Shown here: positions 36,641 through 45,776 of the stretch, in pieces
Position numbering within the stretch: the first letter of the stretch is position 1
Layout: every line of letters starts with the position of its first letter
Assembly (NCBI GenBank): GCA_035998445.1
Contig: DASYHQ010000010.1
Span: 93,391-157,390, forward strand
Direction of reading: 5' to 3'
Length of the DNA stretch: 64,000 bases
From: Tepidisphaeraceae bacterium
Lineage (GTDB): Bacteria; Planctomycetota; Phycisphaerae; Tepidisphaerales; Tepidisphaeraceae
Program-made: the position numbers and the translations under genes
Notes under the pieces: generated by a model
Databases searched by the model: none
What the model was told of the DNA's origin: nothing
Seen by the model: the letters and a program-made list of their open reading frames with translations, nothing else

Positions 36641-39600
36641 ATGACTGCCCCATCTGCCTTCCGGCACCATCAACCCACCGTCTGCGAATCGCTGGAGTCG
36701 CGCAGTTTGCTTGCCGCCGCTCCACTGTTTCTCGACTTCGGCGGCATCGCGAGTGAAGCTGCGACGTACACGTTCTCCGGCGCCTATAGCGCCAGCCCGG
36801 TCTCCCATACCACACCGGCCCACCAAGACATCGCAGGCGGTGGTGGCGCGGGCCTCAGCGGGTCGTTGTTCAACACGTACAACAACGTGGGCATGACCCA
36901 TCGCGCCAGCGGCCTGAAGTTCGCCAACGGCGCCGCCGCAAACAACGTGACATTGACGTGGGGGCGGTCACCCACCGCCGGTGGGACGATCGCGTGGGGC
37001 ACGTTGCCCGCCCTGTCGACGGCAACCGTCACCACCGCGGGCGCCGAGCTCAACCATCCGGTCTTCCGATCCGTCTCATCGGCCTCCACAAGCGCCAATG
37101 GAAACGCCGACGTGGGCGTGCGGATCGCCGGTTTGGCGCCGGGTACCTACACGATCTACCTGATCAACCAAAACCCCGGCGCGCCCAACGAGCAGTACGC
37201 CACCCTGATCGGGAAGAACGTCGGGAAGTTCGATCCTGAACTGAGTCGCACGTCGGGCGCATTGAAGGCTGACGGACAATTCTCGTCACCGACCGACTAC
37301 ACCATCGTCCGCATGGCGATCAACGCCGGCGATAACTTGGACGTCGTCGTCCGCGGGCTGGGCGCCCAGCGGGGCACAGCCAAGTTCAACCTGATCGAGA
37401 TCGTCCCCGACGCCAACGACACGACGCAGTTCGCGATCCCGGGCGTGGGTGGCGTCGTCGGGCCGGTAGGTGGCAGCGCCGGCGACAACGGCGCACGTAA
37501 CACGAACGCGATTCAGGAATGGCTCGGGGGCGTCAACGGCGTCGGGATCAGCAACAACGAGATCTGGACCGGCGATTTCATTGGCGGCTCGAACTGGTCG
37601 GAAATGGCTTACTCGGCCACCACCCAGCGCATCTGGGGCCAGTGGGCGAACGACCCCAACCATTCAGGCCGCAAGGCCGCCTTCGCAGTGAAGATGTTTG
37701 CCGGGCCGGGCGACGGATCGGGCACGCCGAAGTATCAGGCCGATGGGGTGACGCTCACGAGCGACGGCCGCAGCGGGTGGTCGGGCCCGGCGTCGTTCGA
37801 CGACGGCTTGGCCGGCAAGTGGGACAGCGTTTGGCGCCGGCTGGCGAACATCTTCGTCGAGCAGGGCCTGGGGGACACGGTCATCCGGCTCGGCTGGGAG
37901 ATGGACGGCACTTGGTATTCATGGTCGGCGCTGGAGGAACCCGAGAAGTTCGCAGCCTATTTCCGCCACATCGTTCACGTCATGCGGTCCGTTGCGCCCG
38001 ACCTCCAGTTCTGCTGGAATCCCGGCGCGTCCAACAGCCCGGTGACACCGAAGTTCGACGCCTACGCGGCCTACCCAGGCGACGACGTCGTCGACCTCAT
38101 CGGCTTGGACTTCTATGACTGGGACGCGTACATCTACCCGTCCACGAACTACAACAACCCGCCGTCGCAAAACCAACGTGAGATTGTCGCCAACCGGTTT
38201 CTCACCGGCCCGAAGGGGCTGAATTTCTGGGCGGACTTCGCGCGCAACCGTGCACAACCCAAGCCGCTGGTCATCTGCGAATGGGGAACGGCCGACCGTG
38301 TCGGTGACGTGAAGGGCAGCGGCCTGGACAACGCGACGTTCGTGCAGATGCTCCACTCGTTTGCCAGCGATCCAATCAACAACGTGGCTTGGTCGGCGTA
38401 CTTCAACCGAGGTGGCGACGGCAACCATCAGATCGCGCCGTACGAGGGTGGCCGGTTCGTCCATTACCTCGACGACGGCGGCACCCAGCGTCAGACAACT
38501 TACAAGTCGCAGTTCCCCGTCGCGGCGACGAAGTACCAACAACTGAACACCTACACGCCGACGTCGCTGGCCAACAACTGGGACGTCGGCGGCGCGGCGG
38601 CCGGTGGCGCGTGGTACGACCGCTACACGAACGGTTGGACCGTCGTGGGCGGGGGCAGCGACATCTTCGGCACCGCCGACCATTTCCGCTTCGCCGGCGC
38701 TGCCGCCACCGGCGACACGACGATCGTCGCCCGCGTCACCTCGCTGACAAACGAGGACCCGTTTTCCAAGGCCGGCATCATGCTGCGCGACGGTACGACG
38801 AACGCGGCGGGGGCCGCCTTCGCCAACGTGGTCGTCACGCCCACGAACGGTCTTCGCTTCACCTATCGCCCGAGCGCCAACGCACCCGCGCAGTCGATCG
38901 GTAGCGCGACGGTTCCCGCCGGCGCCCCGACGTTCGTGAAGCTCGTGCGCGTCGGCAACATCGTGACGGCTTACTACGCGATCACCACGACCTCGCCGGA
39001 CGCGGCGGACTGGAAGATCGTGGGCAAGTCCGTCACGCTCAACCTCGCCGCGAATTACCAGGCCGGCCTGGCCGTCACGTCGCACAACACGTCCCGTTTG
39101 GCTACCGCGACGTTCACGCATTTCTCGATCACCAAGCCGGGTCGTTCGCCGGCCGCCAATGGGGCGTCCGACGCGTTCGGTGGGTCGGTGTTGGCACGGT
39201 CGGCGGACGTGGGCGCCCCCTCGTTGCCGGGTGGCGCTTACTACGCGAACGGCCAGTACACCGTGAGTGCCGGTGGCACTGACATCAACGGCGCCGCCGA
39301 CCAGTTCCACTTCGCCTCGACGCACCGATCGGGCGACACGACGATGATCACCCGCGTCGAGGCCATCTCGGGCGGCAGCGACTGGGTAAAGGCCGGGCTG
39401 ATGTTGCGCGATACCGGCGTGACCGACGATGCCGGTGCCCGGTATGCCGCGGTCCTGCAGACGCCGGCGCACGGCATCCTGTTCCAGTTCCGAAGCGGCA
39501 CGTCTGGTGGGACGAACGCCACCTTCCGGACCTCGCAGAACATCGCCGGTCCTCTGTGGCTGCGGCTCGTGCGCAGCGGGGACAATTTCAGCGCCTACTA

Positions 39601-40255
39601 CGCGACGACGACCGCCACCCCGGCGGCCGGCGACTGGGTACAAATCGGCGGCACCGCGACCCTGCCGCTGTCACCGGTCATGGCCGCGGGACTCGCGGTG
39701 ACGGGCCACAGCGCGTCCGCCACCGGCCAGGCCGTTTTCAGCAACCTTGCCGTCCTGTCAGGCAACGCCGGGGTCGCCGCGCCGGTGCTGCTGTCCACCG
39801 CGGTCAACGGTGGTGGCGCGCAACGCTCCATCGTCAACTCATGGGTCTTCACGTTCGACCGACCGGTCGCGTTCGACAGCACTTCGATCGTGATGCAACG
39901 GCGCGGTGGCAGCAGCGTGACGTCCATGTCGTTCAGCCTCGTCAATGCGTCAAAGGACCTGATGCGATACGCGTTGACGTTCAGCGACGCGTCCCACATC
40001 GGCGGCTCGCTGCCGGATGGCGTTTACGACCTTCGGATCGGCACGACCGGGGCCACCTACACCTTCCACCGCCTGTTCGGCGACGTTGACGGGAACGCCC
40101 GGGTGGATGGGTCCGACTTCGTCGCGTTCCGCGCCGCTTACGGCACCGGTGTGGCCGGCTACAACCCCGCGTTCGACTACAACGGGGACGGCCTGATCGA
40201 TGGTACCGATTTCGTTGCCTTCCGCGCGCGGTACGGAACTGGCATCACTTACTAG
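36641..40255 (+). CDS. GH26-like endo-glycosidase with two concanavalin-like modules and a dockerin
   Basis: A 1204-residue protein. The N-terminus TVCESLESRSLLAA is a LEPR-XLL type signal instead of a normal signal peptide. After a 250-residue beta domain the GH26-type barrel appears: VIRLGWEMDGTWYSW near 420 (acid/base Glu) and PLVICEWGTAD near 546 (nucleophile Glu), as in beta-mannanases. Two homologous modules of about 190 residues follow (641-830 and 845-1030; DTTIVARVTSLTNEDPFSKA and DTTMITRVEAISGGSDWVKA). The end GDVDGNARVDGSDFVAFRAA and DYNGDGLIDGTDFVAFRARY is a type I dockerin-like double EF-hand. AAGGA precedes ATG 36641. It is probably regulated by the adjacent GntR-type protein. 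Confidence 0.87.
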   Translation: MTAPSAFRHHQPTVCESLESRSLLAAAPLFLDFGGIASEAATYTFSGAYSASPVSHTTPAHQDIAGGGGAGLSGSLFNTYNNVGMTHRASGLKFANGAAANNVTLTWGRSPTAGGTIAWGTLPALSTATVTTAGAELNHPVFRSVSSASTSANGNADVGVRIAGLAPGTYTIYLINQNPGAPNEQYATLIGKNVGKFDPELSRTSGALKADGQFSSPTDYTIVRMAINAGDNLDVVVRGLGAQRGTAKFNLIEIVPDANDTTQFAIPGVGGVVGPVGGSAGDNGARNTNAIQEWLGGVNGVGISNNEIWTGDFIGGSNWSEMAYSATTQRIWGQWANDPNHSGRKAAFAVKMFAGPGDGSGTPKYQADGVTLTSDGRSGWSGPASFDDGLAGKWDSVWRRLANIFVEQGLGDTVIRLGWEMDGTWYSWSALEEPEKFAAYFRHIVHVMRSVAPDLQFCWNPGASNSPVTPKFDAYAAYPGDDVVDLIGLDFYDWDAYIYPSTNYNNPPSQNQREIVANRFLTGPKGLNFWADFARNRAQPKPLVICEWGTADRVGDVKGSGLDNATFVQMLHSFASDPINNVAWSAYFNRGGDGNHQIAPYEGGRFVHYLDDGGTQRQTTYKSQFPVAATKYQQLNTYTPTSLANNWDVGGAAAGGAWYDRYTNGWTVVGGGSDIFGTADHFRFAGAAATGDTTIVARVTSLTNEDPFSKAGIMLRDGTTNAAGAAFANVVVTPTNGLRFTYRPSANAPAQSIGSATVPAGAPTFVKLVRVGNIVTAYYAITTTSPDAADWKIVGKSVTLNLAANYQAGLAVTSHNTSRLATATFTHFSITKPGRSPAANGASDAFGGSVLARSADVGAPSLPGGAYYANGQYTVSAGGTDINGAADQFHFASTHRSGDTTMITRVEAISGGSDWVKAGLMLRDTGVTDDAGARYAAVLQTPAHGILFQFRSGTSGGTNATFRTSQNIAGPLWLRLVRSGDNFSAYYATTTATPAAGDWVQIGGTATLPLSPVMAAGLAVTGHSASATGQAVFSNLAVLSGNAGVAAPVLLSTAVNGGGAQRSIVNSWVFTFDRPVAFDSTSIVMQRRGGSSVTSMSFSLVNASKDLMRYALTFSDASHIGGSLPDGVYDLRIGTTGATYTFHRLFGDVDGNARVDGSDFVAFRAAYGTGVAGYNPAFDYNGDGLIDGTDFVAFRARYGTGITY

Positions 40256-40273
40256 GAGAGGAACCCGAGCAAC

Positions 40274-40954
40274 ATGATGAGCAACTACAAGAAGACGAAA
40301 CAGATGATGGCGACGATCGGCGCGGCCATGCTGTCATTGGCAGCAGTGAACGTCGACCGCGCGACGGCGGCCTATTCGCTGCAATACACGTTTGACGATG
40401 CGGACGGATACGTCATCGCTTCGCCAGGCGCAACGACGGCGGTCACGGTATCGCTGCGGGAGACGGTTAGCGGCGCCGATGCATCAATCCTCGGCACCGC
40501 GGGGTTGACCGGGGCCGGTGTGAGACTGAACTGGGCCGGATCGGCCCTCGGCGTCGCCGGCGCCAGTTCCGTCACCGCGTTGTCCGGGTTGAGCAAGACC
40601 GTTGACCTTACCTCCAGCGGGTCGGTCGGTTACGCGGGCTTCGCGTTCGACAACGTCATCCCCGCCGCGACCAACAACGGCAACGGGAGCGTGAGCTACA
40701 CGATCCCCATTGCGCGATTCGTCATCTCCGGTTCGACCGCAGGCGCCACGACCCTGAGCCTTTCCCGCTACCAGCCAACTGGAAATTACACGTTCTCCGA
40801 CGGCACGGAACTCGACGGGGTGGAAGCCCTGTTCGCGAGCACTACCACGATCACGGTCGTTCCCGAACCGAGCGCGATCGGGCTGATCGTCGTCTCTGCC
40901 CTGTTCATGCTCGGGCACCGAAACCCGAAACTGCGGCGACACTTTACCGCTTGA
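40274..40954 (+). CDS. PEP-CTERM sorting-domain protein
   Basis: A 226-residue secreted protein 18 bp after the GH26-like gene, so probably in the same operon. The signal peptide is ATIGAAMLSLAAVNVDRATA. The body (LQYTFDDADGYVIASPGATT, FDNVIPAATNNGNGSVSYTI) is a beta-rich domain of unknown function. The tail VVPEPSAIGLIVVSALFMLG with HRNPKLRR is the sorting signal, with a less basic end than usual. Gene order suggests a surface partner of the endo-glycosidase. Confidence 0.83.
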   Translation: MMSNYKKTKQMMATIGAAMLSLAAVNVDRATAAYSLQYTFDDADGYVIASPGATTAVTVSLRETVSGADASILGTAGLTGAGVRLNWAGSALGVAGASSVTALSGLSKTVDLTSSGSVGYAGFAFDNVIPAATNNGNGSVSYTIPIARFVISGSTAGATTLSLSRYQPTGNYTFSDGTELDGVEALFASTTTITVVPEPSAIGLIVVSALFMLGHRNPKLRRHFTA

Positions 40955-41053
40955 GGCATCCGAACTGACTGATAAGTCATAACAAAAGCGTACTTGCTCC
41001 TGATCCACGTGGCTTAGGGTCAGTCCGCTCATTTCATCCGGAGGGAAACTCAC

Positions 41054-42094
41054 ATGAAGAATGGTCCAGCAACGGTCTCTTGCGTTTTGGCTGCTGTTTC
41101 TACTTTGACCATGTTTGGCACGATGGCCCACAGCGCCGAAATCGTGCTAAACAATAATGACGCGTTCGGGCAGTCGAGCTTCGCTCCGAATGCGGGCACC
41201 ACGCTTGCGCAGGTAAAGTGGAGCGACGGTCAGTTTCCCACGGCTGGCAACAACTATGACGTGAACGGTAGGCAACTGCGCACGCCCGCAGATGCCAATA
41301 GTTACAGCTTTGCCGGTGACTCGCTAACCGTTGAGGCCAACGGGATCATCAATACCAAGGGCACGTCCAACAGTGTCGTCTATACCTTTGCAAACCTGAT
41401 CCTGTCGGGCGGTCGGATCGCCAACGGGAACGGCGTCTTCAACGGTGGAACTCAAACGATTGCCGGTGCCATCACGCTGGCCGATGGCACAACCTCCAGC
41501 CTCTCGACCCCCGCGGGTGGAAGCAACTCGAATGTCCTCTCGGTGACGGCTGCCATTTCGGGCACTGGCGCGCTGTACGCGTATGGTGAAGGCGGTTCGA
41601 TCGGCAAGATCGTTCGGCTGAGTAACACCAACAACGCCTATTCCGGTGGCACGACAGTTGGTGGCGGCACGAGCACGGGGGGCGACATCGACCTGCAGGT
41701 GACCGCCGATCGCGCGCTGGGTTCCGGCAACCTGACCATCGCGCCCAGTTCAGCCACCACCTCGAGCAACGTGACGTTCAGCGGCGGCCTGACGAACGAC
41801 TACATCGCCGACGTAGCCACCTTGAACTTCGCCACCGGCCCGGAGGCCAGCCCCAACAAGCTGAACCTGAACTTCACCGGTAGCGATATCCTGATGGCGA
41901 TCCTCGTTGACAACGTCGCGCTGGGCGCGGGCATCTACGGATCGTCGACCAACACGGACGTCGGAGTCACCCAGGTCAACTGGATCTCCGGCACCGGCAC
42001 GCTGACCGTCGCGGCGGTGCCCGAGCCATCGATGGTGATGGCCGGCGCCGTCGCGACAGGCATCATGATGATGCGCCGGCGGCGCCAGCATTGA
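41054..42094 (+). CDS. PEP-CTERM protein with autotransporter-type strand repeats
   Basis: A 346-residue secreted protein. The signal peptide ends near MAHSA-EIVL. The body has a G/N/S/T-rich beta-repeat pattern (NLILSGGRIANGNGVFNGGT, NTNNAYSGGTTVGGGTSTGG) like a short version of the 22256 protein. The end AAVPEPSMVMAGAVATGIMM with MRRRRQ is the sorting signal. It lies 99 bp after the previous PEP-CTERM gene and is followed by a hairpin terminator, closing the GH26-like operon. Confidence 0.84.
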   Translation: MKNGPATVSCVLAAVSTLTMFGTMAHSAEIVLNNNDAFGQSSFAPNAGTTLAQVKWSDGQFPTAGNNYDVNGRQLRTPADANSYSFAGDSLTVEANGIINTKGTSNSVVYTFANLILSGGRIANGNGVFNGGTQTIAGAITLADGTTSSLSTPAGGSNSNVLSVTAAISGTGALYAYGEGGSIGKIVRLSNTNNAYSGGTTVGGGTSTGGDIDLQVTADRALGSGNLTIAPSSATTSSNVTFSGGLTNDYIADVATLNFATGPEASPNKLNLNFTGSDILMAILVDNVALGAGIYGSSTNTDVGVTQVNWISGTGTLTVAAVPEPSMVMAGAVATGIMMMRRRRQH

Positions 42095-42113
42095 TAATGC
42101 CGCATAGGAACGG

Positions 42114-42151
42114 GGCGGCGGCGGACGGCACGGTTGCTGTCCGCTGCCGCC
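42114..42151 (+). terminator. hairpin terminator after PEP-CTERM gene
   Basis: GGCGGCGGCGGAC and GTCCGCTGCCGCC, a 13-bp stem with one mismatch and a 12-base loop, followed by atccTTTT. It begins 20 bp after the stop. Confidence 0.8.
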
Positions 42152-42249
42152 ATCCTTTTCCTTCGCAGCACGATTTCCCGCCTCCTTCTGCATCCGCTGG
42201 CGCTTTTATGCGCCCATCAATACAAGACAACAGCCAAGGCTACGCCGCC

Positions 42250-42385
42250 CTCTCCTCCAACGCTGCCAGCTCAGAGCGCCGCCCGCAGACAGTTATCTCA
42301 CTGCTGGATATGCACGCCGCCACAGGAGTCGCAGTGCGTCTGACGATACTCCTGCTCGTCGGCATAAGCGTTGATGAAATTTACA
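42250..42385 (-). pseudogene. degraded copy B of a small cysteine-rich ORF
   Basis: The minus strand reads NAYADEQEYRQTHCDSCGGV then HIQQ, a stop codon, DNCLRAAL, another stop. It matches copy C at 47135 (NNYREEQEYR.., HCDCCGG, HQQCDDCLRTAL). Two stops and shortened spacing show decay. It fills the 322-bp gap before the kinase stop. Confidence 0.5.
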
Positions 42386-42416
42386 ACTGGCCACTACGCG
42401 AGGCCTTGAGTTTTGC

Positions 42417-44084
42417 CTAGCGCGTCCGACGTTTGAGCAGGTCCGCCACCGTCGCGACCAATTCATCTGGATCTAGGGGCTTGGCCAGATGAGATTGGAA
42501 GCCAGCCTCGAGCGCGCGGCCACGGGCGGCGCCAGTGGCGTAGGCGGTAATGGCGATCGCGAGAATCGTCCCGCCTTGGGCGGCGGGGGTGGCGCGGACG
42601 TGCTCGATCAGCTGATAACCGTCCATCCCCGGCAAGCCGATGTCGCTTAGAAGAACATCGGGCAGGCCACCCGCCCCGCCTGCGGACGTTCGCTGGAGCA
42701 CGTCGAGCGCGTCGATGGCCCCGCTTACGGCCACCACCCCGGCGCCCGCCGCCTCGAGCGCGAGCGTTAACGCGCGGCGCACGTCGGGGTCGTCCTCGAC
42801 CAGCAAGATGCGGACGCCCCGCAGCGCTTCGGCCGTCGCGACCGCGTCGGGCGCGGGCGGCGCGTTCGAGGCACTGCCTTGCGCTGGCGTCGTGTCGCGC
42901 GCCAATGGCAGCTGAACGATGAACGCCGACCCCTTGCCCTCGCCATCGCTCCGGACGGAGATCGCACCGCCGTGCAGCTCGACGAGTTGATGCGTGATCG
43001 CCAGGCCCAGCCCCAGGCCACCTTGACGACGGCCCGCCGATGCGTCGGCCTGCCGGAAGCGATCGAAGACGTGCGCGAGGAACGCCGGGTGGATGCCCTT
43101 GCCGGTATCGGCCACTTCGATGAAGACGTGCGCGTCGTCGGCATCTCGCCCGAGGCGCACGAGCACGTCGCCGCCGCGCGCGGTGAACTTCACGGCGTTG
43201 CTCAGCAGGTTCCAGACGATCTGCTGCATCCGATCGGGATCGGCGCGCACCACGCCGGCACGAGCATCCAGCGATGCGGTCAGCCGCACGCCCTTGGCGT
43301 CGGCCGATGGACGCACCACGTCGATCGCTGCCCGCACGGCCGGTTCGACCTCCACCTGGCGGTCGTTGAGGCGCAGCTGGCCCGAGGTCATGCGCGCCGC
43401 ATCGAGCAGGTCGTCGATCAACCGCGACTGCGACTGGGCGCTCCGCTCGATGTTGCGCAGCGCCTCGGGCAGCTCCCTGTCCTTCAACCGCCCCGCCGAC
43501 GCCAGCTTGGACCAGAGCAGGATCGCGCTCAACGGCGTGCGCAGCTCGTGGCTGACGGTCGCGAGGAATTCGTCTTTCAGGTGATTGGCCCGCTCGGCCT
43601 CAACGCGGGCCGCGTGCTCGCGCGCCATCAGGTCCCGCACCTCGAACTGCCGCCGCCGGGCGCGCATGGCCGCCTGCGCCGTCGTCACCAGCGCCACGGC
43701 CGGCACCGGGCGAAACAGCACCGTCACGTTCCCCGCGCGGCGCAGGGTGCCGACCAGCTCGGCGACCGGCTCGCGCAGCCGCTGGTCATCGGCCAGCAGC
43801 AACAGGACGGGAAGGTCCGACCAGGGCGCCTGCGCCGCCAGTGCCGAAACGAGTTCGGTCAGGCCGTTCTTGGTCAACGCTTCGACGGCGACGACGATGG
43901 CAGCGGTCAGCTCGCTCCCCACCGCCGCGGCGAGTTCGGACATGCTTCCCACCGCGGCGCAACCGATGCCCCCCTTATTGAGCACGTCGCAGATGACCGA
44001 CGCATCACGTCCCACTGGCGTAAGCGCGACGATGCCCGCAGCCGCAGCCGCAGCCGCAGTATCATGCCGGTCATCCGCCGTCAT
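42417..44084 (-). CDS. hybrid histidine kinase with C-terminal receiver
   Basis: A 555-residue protein. The N-terminal 150 residues resemble a receiver without all its acidic residues (IVALTPVGRDASVICDVLNK). A short coiled coil leads to the HisKA domain, with FLATVSHELRTPLSAI near 178 as phosphorylated His. The ATPase has NLLSNAVKFT (N box), VADTGKGI (G1) and GLGLGLAI (G2). The C-terminal receiver has ILLVEDDPDVRRAL, VLLSDIGLPGMDGY (phospho-Asp near 481) and HLAKPLD. No membrane segment, so a cytoplasmic sensor. ATG 44084 has GGAG six bases upstream; ATG 44099 is the alternative. Either start overlaps the end of the KaiC-like gene, so the two are coupled. Confidence 0.9.
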   Translation of the reverse strand: MTADDRHDTAAAAAAAGIVALTPVGRDASVICDVLNKGGIGCAAVGSMSELAAAVGSELTAAIVVAVEALTKNGLTELVSALAAQAPWSDLPVLLLLADDQRLREPVAELVGTLRRAGNVTVLFRPVPAVALVTTAQAAMRARRRQFEVRDLMAREHAARVEAERANHLKDEFLATVSHELRTPLSAILLWSKLASAGRLKDRELPEALRNIERSAQSQSRLIDDLLDAARMTSGQLRLNDRQVEVEPAVRAAIDVVRPSADAKGVRLTASLDARAGVVRADPDRMQQIVWNLLSNAVKFTARGGDVLVRLGRDADDAHVFIEVADTGKGIHPAFLAHVFDRFRQADASAGRRQGGLGLGLAITHQLVELHGGAISVRSDGEGKGSAFIVQLPLARDTTPAQGSASNAPPAPDAVATAEALRGVRILLVEDDPDVRRALTLALEAAGAGVVAVSGAIDALDVLQRTSAGGAGGLPDVLLSDIGLPGMDGYQLIEHVRATPAAQGGTILAIAITAYATGAARGRALEAGFQSHLAKPLDPDELVATVADLLKRRTR

Positions 44085-45615
44085 CGGCAACTCCGGCATT
44101 GCTCCGCCCGCCGACGGCGCGCGTGTCGGGCAGCAACAGGTGGTAGAAGCCGGTCAGCGGCTCGTCGCCGACGACGATCCGGCCGTCAATCACGGCCAGC
44201 TCGCGGATGCCGGTGTCGTGGGCGCCGTGCTTCTTCTTTACGGCGGAGATGCAGCGGTGGATGGTAGCGTCGGACTCGTAGAAGCCGAGGACGAGGATCG
44301 TGTCGGACAGGTAGCTGACGTCGACGCCGTCGGTCGTGCCGATGCTCATGAAGCCTTCCTGGGCGCCGCACATGATCAGCAGCACGCCGCTGCGGGTCAG
44401 GTAGGTCAGCAGCTCGTGCAATTGGGTGACGAGCACGTCGGCGACGCCCATGGCGGCGAAGTAGCCGATGACGCTGTCGATCACGACGATCTTGGTCCCC
44501 TTCTTCTCGACGAGCTCGCGGACCTGCTGAGCGAACTCGCCGGGCGCGATCTCGCCGGGGTCGAGCTGGCGGATGAGCATGCGGCCGGCGTCGATCTCGC
44601 GGCGGATCGGGATGCCGACGCCCTCGGAGCGGGTGATGTAGGTCTCGGGGCGCTCGTCGAGCAGGAACAACGCCGAGTGCCCGCCGGCGCGAGAGACGGA
44701 CGCGGCGAACGCGGTCGCGAGGCTGCTCTTGCCGACGCCGGACGGGCCGACGATCAGGCAGCTCGTGCCCTCCTCGACGCCCCCGCCGAGGATTCGATCG
44801 AGGTTGTCGATCCCGCTGGGGATGCGGCGGTACTCCTTGTATTCGGGTTGGACGTACGCACCGAGGCGCGGGAAGACGGTCATCAGACCGGTGTCGATCT
44901 TCATGTCGTGGTACCCGCCGTTGTGCGGCAGCCCGCGGGCCTTGATCACGCGGACGCGGCGGCGGACGTCGCCGTACGGGCGCGGGTCCTGGCTGAGCTG
45001 GATCACGCAGCCGCACAGCGGGTGGAAGATCACCTCCGGCGGGCTCCCCTTCTCCTCCTCCGCGGGATGATCGGCCATCACCATCACGGTGCAGCCGTTC
45101 TCCGCGAACAACTGGCGGAGCGTGACGACCTCGCGATGGTAGCGCTCGACGGTGCCGGCGACGATCTGCAGGATCGTGATCGAGTCGATGACGGCCCGCT
45201 TGGGCTTGACCTTCTTGACGAGCTTCTCGACGTCGTGAAACAGCTCGTCCAGCTCGACCTCGGTGGTCGGCAGGACGGTCTGCTTCCGCGAGACGCGGTC
45301 GGCGACGGTGGCGGGCGCGAGCTCGTGAACGGTGATGCCGTCGAGCGACCAGCCGTGCGAGTGGGCCATCCGCTCCAGGTGTAGCGCGGCCTGCGACAAC
45401 GTCACGTACAGGCACGGCTCGCCCAGGCGCACGCCCTCGCGCAGGAAGTGGAGGGCGATCGTCGTCTTCCCGGTGCCGGCGACGCCCTGCACCATGTGCA
45501 TCTCCTCGCGCGGCAGTCCGCCGTGCAGGACGTCGTCGAGCCCGGCGACGCCGGTGGAGGCGACGGGCGGCTGTTCGGGGCTGATGTCTTTGTTGCTCGA
45601 GGGTGACGTGGCCAT
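44071..45615 (-). CDS. KaiC-like double-domain RecA-type ATPase
   Basis: A 514-residue protein with two KaiC domains. The first has Walker A GVAGTGKTT near 44-52, and the second GPSGVGKSS near 293-301. IVVIDSVIGYF and RAVIDSITILQIV are the matching Walker B strands. Each domain contains a catalytic-looking acidic pair (YVTLSQ/LDERPE). Outside cyanobacteria such proteins often work with histidine kinases in signalling rather than as clocks. The 14-29 bp overlap with the hybrid kinase gene downstream supports a joint module. ATG 45615 is chosen as the first ATG of the frame; no strong ribosome site is seen. Confidence 0.88.
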   Translation of the reverse strand: MATSPSSNKDISPEQPPVASTGVAGLDDVLHGGLPREEMHMVQGVAGTGKTTIALHFLREGVRLGEPCLYVTLSQAALHLERMAHSHGWSLDGITVHELAPATVADRVSRKQTVLPTTEVELDELFHDVEKLVKKVKPKRAVIDSITILQIVAGTVERYHREVVTLRQLFAENGCTVMVMADHPAEEEKGSPPEVIFHPLCGCVIQLSQDPRPYGDVRRRVRVIKARGLPHNGGYHDMKIDTGLMTVFPRLGAYVQPEYKEYRRIPSGIDNLDRILGGGVEEGTSCLIVGPSGVGKSSLATAFAASVSRAGGHSALFLLDERPETYITRSEGVGIPIRREIDAGRMLIRQLDPGEIAPGEFAQQVRELVEKKGTKIVVIDSVIGYFAAMGVADVLVTQLHELLTYLTRSGVLLIMCGAQEGFMSIGTTDGVDVSYLSDTILVLGFYESDATIHRCISAVKKKHGAHDTGIRELAVIDGRIVVGDEPLTGFYHLLLPDTRAVGGRSNAGVADDGG

Positions 45616-45776
45616 GTGGAATGAGCGGAAGGAGTTCCGGACCGTGGGCCGCCCCAACGTCCGCTAACGCCGTGGCCGCCCTTACGATTTCGACCAGCAT
45701 ATCGCTGGCGGCAATTGGTGAATGCGCCGAAATATCTCGCGATGGCCGCGCCGCCCTCGAAGGCGGTCCCCAGCGA

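Noticed and set aside
37919..39643. A 574-codon minus-strand frame inside the GH26-like gene
   Set aside because: Antisense shadow of recognisable catalytic and repeat domains.
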